From: Thermomicrobiaceae bacterium
Lineage (GTDB): Bacteria; Chloroflexota; Chloroflexia; Thermomicrobiales; Thermomicrobiaceae
Assembly: GCA_007123655.1 (NCBI GenBank)
Contig: SKKR01000224.1
Span: 1-8,865, forward strand
DNA length: 8,865 nucleotides
Direction of reading: 5' to 3'
Made by a program: the position numbers and the translations under genes. How positions within the stretch are numbered: the stretch's first letter is position 1; the number at the start of each line of letters is the position of its first letter. The notes beneath the pieces were generated by a model. That model saw nothing but the letters and a program-made list of their open reading frames with translations, did no database searches and was not told the origin of the DNA. Positions 6,659-8,865 of this stretch are shown here, piece by piece.

Positions 6659-6693
6659 AAAAAGCACCAGAGCGCAGAGCGCGTCAGGTGCTT
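6659..6693 (-). terminator. Intrinsic terminator ending the structured RNA
   Basis: On the minus strand AAGCACC (6693-6687) pairs with GGTGCTT (6668-6662), with GCGC-TCT-GCGC able to form an inner stem, and the 3' arm runs straight into five T residues (6663-6659). This is the standard form of a factor-independent terminator. It lies about 90 nt upstream of the SWIM gene, between that gene and its only visible strong promoter. Confidence 0.7.
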
Positions 6694-6770
6694 CGAACGG
6701 TTCCCTGTGTCTTCATCTGGGCCAACGGTATTCTCACCGTGGCACCCTTTCACGTAGTCGCTGCGTTCAT
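6659..6770 (-). ncRNA. Candidate structured RNA: small RNA or riboswitch/attenuator leader
   Basis: Transcription from the promoter at 6777-6805 should start at about 6770 and stop at the T-tract at 6659, giving about 112 nt. Predicted pairings on the minus strand are an outer stem GAACG (6768-6764) with CGTTC (6699-6695), an inner bulged hairpin from GGGTGCCACGGT (6747-6736) to ACCGTTGGCCC (6729-6719) with a GAGAAT loop, and the terminator at 6662-6693. GGTGC (6746-6742) of the inner hairpin is also complementary to GCACC (6691-6687), the 5' arm of the terminator, so two exclusive folds are possible, as in transcription-attenuating riboswitches. The next gene downstream encodes the SWIM protein. 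I compared it by eye with TPP, cobalamin, guanidine, c-di-AMP, T-box and SRP patterns and found no match. It may instead be an independent small RNA. Only a six-codon frame (MNAATT) begins at the predicted start. Confidence 0.5.
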
Positions 6771-6776
6771 AGTCTG

Positions 6777-6805
6777 ATTATAGACCCCACGCGGAGTCCA
6801 GTCAA
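6777..6805 (-). promoter_or_regulatory. Near-consensus sigma-70 promoter driving the structured RNA
   Basis: On the minus strand TTGACT (plus 6800-6805) and a perfect TATAAT (plus 6777-6782) are separated by exactly 17 bp. It is the best promoter match in the window. The -10 lies inside a small inverted repeat, GTCT-N6-AGAC (6772-6785), which could be an operator. Its -35 is only about 20 bp from the proposed -10 of mobA on the other strand, so the two divergent promoters may interfere. Confidence 0.75.
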
Positions 6806-6825
6806 AGGGTTTGGGGGACGTCTAG

Positions 6826-6831
6826 TACAAT
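6826..6831 (+). promoter_or_regulatory. Possible -10 element for the mobA operon
   Basis: TACAAT, one mismatch from TATAAT, would place the transcription start near 6838 and give a leader of about 43 nt before mobA. No convincing -35 is seen 16-18 bp upstream. The assignment depends mostly on position. Confidence 0.3.
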
Positions 6832-6880
6832 GGAGTGTCAACGACAATCGCCGTAGTCCGATCGTGACGAGGTGATAGTG

Positions 6881-7519
6881 ATGAGTAGTCAGAACGCACT
6901 GAGCGCTGCGATTCTCGCGGGTGGACAGAGCCGCCGGATGGGGCAGGACAAGGCGCTCCTTGAAGTCGAAGGTCGGACACTGATTGAGTACGTGCTCGAG
7001 CCAGTGCGGACAGTCGCCGATGAGGTCCTGATCGTGGCGTCTGACCGTCCGGAGTACGAGCAGTTCGGGTGCCGGGTGGTCGCGGACCGGTTCCCGCAAT
7101 CAGGCTCGCTCGGAGGCATCTACACTGCGGTTTCTGAGGCCGCGCATAATTATTGTCTGGTACTCGCTTGTGATATGCCATTTGTGAATACGGATCTGAG
7201 CAGATACATGGCCGCAAAGGAACGCGCTTACGATGCGTTGGTACCGTCGCTCCCACCCGATCGGAGCGACCAGGGTGATCACGAAACACTGGAAACACTT
7301 CACGCAATCTATTCCAAAGCCTGTTTGCCCGCGATCGAGCGACAGTTGAACGCAGGCGTGTTCAAGGTCATCGGATTTTTCAGCGAAGTCAATGTGAAGA
7401 AACTATCCGAGGAAGAGATTCACGAGTTCGATCCGCATTTGCTCTCCTTCTTCAACGCGAACACGCCAGAGGAGTTCGCCTGGGCTCGCGAGCGCCTGGC
7501 GCAACCGTCGTCGTCGTGA
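6881..7519 (+). CDS. mobA: Molybdenum cofactor guanylyltransferase MobA
   Basis: The 212-residue nucleotidyltransferase carries the MobA signature ILAGGQSRRMGQDKA (11-25), which is the GTP-binding LAGGxSxRMGxDK loop. SGSLGGIYTAV (74-84), the metal-binding Asp98 in ACDMPF, and FFNANTPEE (190-198) near the end are also family features, and the size is typical. MobA transfers GMP from GTP to molybdopterin to make the bis-MGD cofactor of DMSO-reductase-family enzymes in the cytoplasm. No other moa/mob genes or molybdoenzymes are in the window, so its partners lie elsewhere. ATG at 6881 is chosen because GAGGTGAT, a strong anti-16S match, ends 4 nt upstream; in-frame GTG codons at 6872 and 6878 overlap or crowd that site. 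The gene leads an apparent three-gene operon. Confidence 0.92.
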   Translation: MSSQNALSAAILAGGQSRRMGQDKALLEVEGRTLIEYVLEPVRTVADEVLIVASDRPEYEQFGCRVVADRFPQSGSLGGIYTAVSEAAHNYCLVLACDMPFVNTDLSRYMAAKERAYDALVPSLPPDRSDQGDHETLETLHAIYSKACLPAIERQLNAGVFKVIGFFSEVNVKKLSEEEIHEFDPHLLSFFNANTPEEFAWARERLAQPSSS

Positions 7520-7546
7520 TTTCACGGCACCAGTGAGTGATGGCAG

Positions 7547-8395
7547 GTGGCAACTCCAGTAGTGACGCTATTGAGTGATTTCGGCGAGCGTGACACGTTC
7601 GTGGGACAGATGAAGGGCATTGTTTTGTCCTACTGCGCAGACGCGACGCTTGTTGACCTCACTCACCTAATTCCGGCACAGTCGATCTTCGCAGGGGCGT
7701 TGCATCTCGGTGCTGCATGGCGATCATTTCCACCACGTGCGATTCACCTGGCGGTGGTCGATCCCGGCGTCGGATCGGAACGCCGGCCGCTCGCGGTGTC
7801 ATTTGGAAACCATACCTTCGTCCTGCCTGACAATGGACTGATTTCCGGGGTGCTCGGCGGGGAATCGCCGGAGCGAGTAATCGAACTTGCGATCCCGAAG
7901 GACGCCAATCGAGTGATCTCGCGCACCTTTCACGGGCGAGACATCTTCGCACCGGCTGCCGGTCATCTCGCCGCCGGGCTTGACATCGAATCGCTCGGCG
8001 AAGAGGTCCATCCGGATTCGATCGTCCGGCTCGAGATTCCGACGTCTCGGGTTGACGGTGACTCAGTGGTCGGGGAGATTCTATTTATCGATCACTTCGG
8101 CAACGCCATCACCAACATAACTCGGGCAGACGTAAGCCGTTTTGCCGGTTCCGGTGGCGCTGTCGCGTGCGGGTGGTTCCGTGCAGGTCAGATCTCCTCC
8201 CGGTATCAGGACGTCGAACCAGCCTCTCCCGTCGCACTGGTGTCGAGCATGGATACACTGGAACTTGCGGTACGAGAGGGCTCGGCTTCGAGCCGGTATT
8301 CGCTGCAGGCAGGTATGATTGTGACAGTACATGGACCTGGGATTACGTCTCCAAACGAATCCGAGAAGCCAGGCGCGAGCTCGGCCGAAGGGTGA
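7547..8395 (+). CDS. SAM hydroxide adenosyltransferase (DUF62, SAM hydrolase)
   Basis: The 282-residue protein belongs to the SAM-dependent chlorinase/fluorinase-like family whose common members hydrolyse S-adenosylmethionine to adenosine and methionine with a water-derived hydroxide. The visible motifs are LLSDFG with Asp11, VVDPGVGSERR (71-80), LPDNGL (93-98), TFHGRDIFAPAA (127-138), and the C-terminal-domain motif FIDHFGNAITNI (180-191). The Asp72, Arg79/80 and His129 positions fit the Asp-Arg-His triad of the hydrolases, which argues against a true halogenase. No signal peptide is present. Start is GTG at 7547, which places SDFG at the usual distance from the N terminus, although the binding site is weak. 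It begins 27 bp after mobA, so translation may depend on coupling. A low-complexity Ser/Glu/Pro tail follows residue 268. Confidence 0.9.
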   Translation: MATPVVTLLSDFGERDTFVGQMKGIVLSYCADATLVDLTHLIPAQSIFAGALHLGAAWRSFPPRAIHLAVVDPGVGSERRPLAVSFGNHTFVLPDNGLISGVLGGESPERVIELAIPKDANRVISRTFHGRDIFAPAAGHLAAGLDIESLGEEVHPDSIVRLEIPTSRVDGDSVVGEILFIDHFGNAITNITRADVSRFAGSGGAVACGWFRAGQISSRYQDVEPASPVALVSSMDTLELAVREGSASSRYSLQAGMIVTVHGPGITSPNESEKPGASSAEG

Positions 8396-8401
8396 AGGAT
8401 C

Positions 8402-8758
8402 ATGGCACGCAAGGACAAGAAGAAACGTTCAGGCCGTGAAAAGTTCAGTCCGTCTCAGCTGCAGGCCTATAAGGCCCGTCAGGATGCGGTTCTTAGCCGT
8501 GAAGAAGTGGAACGGCGTCGAGAGGAAGAACGCCAACGGCAGCTAAAACGCGAAGAAGAGATCGCGGCCGCTGCAGAAGAGCAATACGCTGACGTCCTTG
8601 GAGTCCGCCGGGAAGACGACGATGACGATACCCCGAAACTAAGTCCGGAACAGATTGCTGCGGACTACCGGAGCGTGCGAAGCGAGCTAACCCGAATCGG
8701 GATCTGGGGCGGTTTCACGTTCGTATTGCTCGCCGTCATTGCCGTCTACATGAACTGA
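8402..8758 (+). CDS. Small charged protein with a C-terminal membrane helix
   Basis: The 118-residue product has a strongly basic N terminus (RKDKKKRSGREK), a Glu/Arg/Gln-rich stretch at about 32-60 likely to form a single long helix or coiled coil, and an acidic cluster EDDDDD at 71-76. A single hydrophobic segment at about 98-117 ends two residues from the C terminus. I do not recognise a characterised family; it resembles small uncharacterised membrane proteins common beside housekeeping genes in Chloroflexota, but that is from memory of general appearance only. A tail-anchored topology with the charged part in the cytoplasm is inferred. GAAGG lies just before the ATG, only 6 bp after the SAM hydrolase stop, so the two are almost certainly cotranscribed. 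Codon use is like its neighbours. Confidence 0.72.
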   Translation: MARKDKKKRSGREKFSPSQLQAYKARQDAVLSREEVERRREEERQRQLKREEEIAAAAEEQYADVLGVRREDDDDDTPKLSPEQIAADYRSVRSELTRIGIWGGFTFVLLAVIAVYMN

Positions 8759-8779
8759 TCTCTCGGAACACGGACATCG

Positions 8780-8816
8780 AAAAAAACGGCCCGAACGCAC
8801 AACGCGCCCGGGCCGT
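8780..8816 (-). terminator. Intrinsic terminator facing the minus strand, for a convergent gene beyond the edge
   Basis: ACGGCCCG (8786-8793) and CGGGCCGT (8809-8816) form a perfect 8-bp stem with a 15-nt loop. Seven A residues at 8780-8786 give a T-tract only for leftward transcription. A gene on the minus strand should thus end just to the right; a short frame ending in TGA at 8844-8846 could be its last codons (residues PPIVRS), but six codons cannot be verified. The same stem may also slow rightward transcripts from the mobA operon. Confidence 0.7.
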
Positions 8817-8865
8817 GCCGGCCAGTCTCTCGTCTGCTGAAGCTCAGGACCGAACGATCGGCGGA

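Noticed and set aside
6464..6667. 67-codon minus-strand frame starting inside the terminator and overlapping the SWIM gene start
   Set aside because: Its GTG start lies in the terminator stem with no binding site, and it overlaps over 100 bp of the SWIM gene in a different frame.
6719..6747. Resemblance of GGTGCC...GGTGAGAATACCG to cobalamin or TPP riboswitch elements
   Set aside because: The fragments look similar, but the essential cobalamin segments after it and the TPP CTGATCTGG-type pyrophosphate helix are missing.
6753..6770. Six-codon frame MNAATT starting exactly at the predicted transcription start
   Set aside because: It lacks a ribosome binding site and is too short to support; such frames are common by chance. 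A leaderless peptide cannot be excluded.

Overview
The window is about 58-60% GC and reads as bacterial chromosome. The gene content best fits a member of the Chloroflexota, perhaps Thermomicrobia or a related lineage. The clues are a DarA/PstA-type cyclic-di-AMP receptor in a high-GC genome, a stand-alone SWIM zinc-finger protein, and a mobA / SAM-hydrolase / small membrane protein cluster. This is inference from gene content only. I see no insertion sequence, CRISPR array, tRNA, rRNA or phage gene.

Left part (1-5420, all minus strand, so transcription runs right to left). A two-gene operon encodes a creatininase-family amidohydrolase with all five metal ligands of true creatininase, followed 18 bp later by a UlaG-like metallo-beta-lactamase-fold hydrolase. 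Next comes a lipoprotein that joins a Tat-like/lipobox signal, a Pro/Thr linker, a PstS-like binding module and a CapA metallophosphatase domain. Then comes a ThDP enzyme that most resembles 5-guanidino-2-oxopentanoate decarboxylase (AruI). A further gene probably starts near position 68 and runs off the left edge, with its own promoter. Two of these families act on guanidino compounds, which may point to a catabolic theme, but no pathway is complete here.

Middle part (5421-6880). A divergent intergenic region leads on the plus strand to the c-di-AMP receptor gene and a small uncharacterised ORF. A strong hairpin separates them from a convergent small SWIM zinc-finger gene on the minus strand. 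Upstream of that gene lies the most unusual feature of the window. A near-consensus sigma-70 promoter (TTGACT-17 bp-TATAAT) fires leftward into about 110 nt of non-coding sequence that can fold into a stem, a bulged hairpin and an intrinsic terminator. Part of the hairpin can also pair with the terminator arm. This looks like a small RNA or a riboswitch/attenuator leader, and I cannot match it to a known class.

Right part (6881-8758, plus strand). A compact cluster encodes MobA (molybdenum cofactor guanylyltransferase), a SAM hydroxide adenosyltransferase (DUF62) and a small charged protein with one C-terminal membrane helix. It ends at a hairpin whose T-tract faces the minus strand, implying a convergent gene just beyond the right edge.
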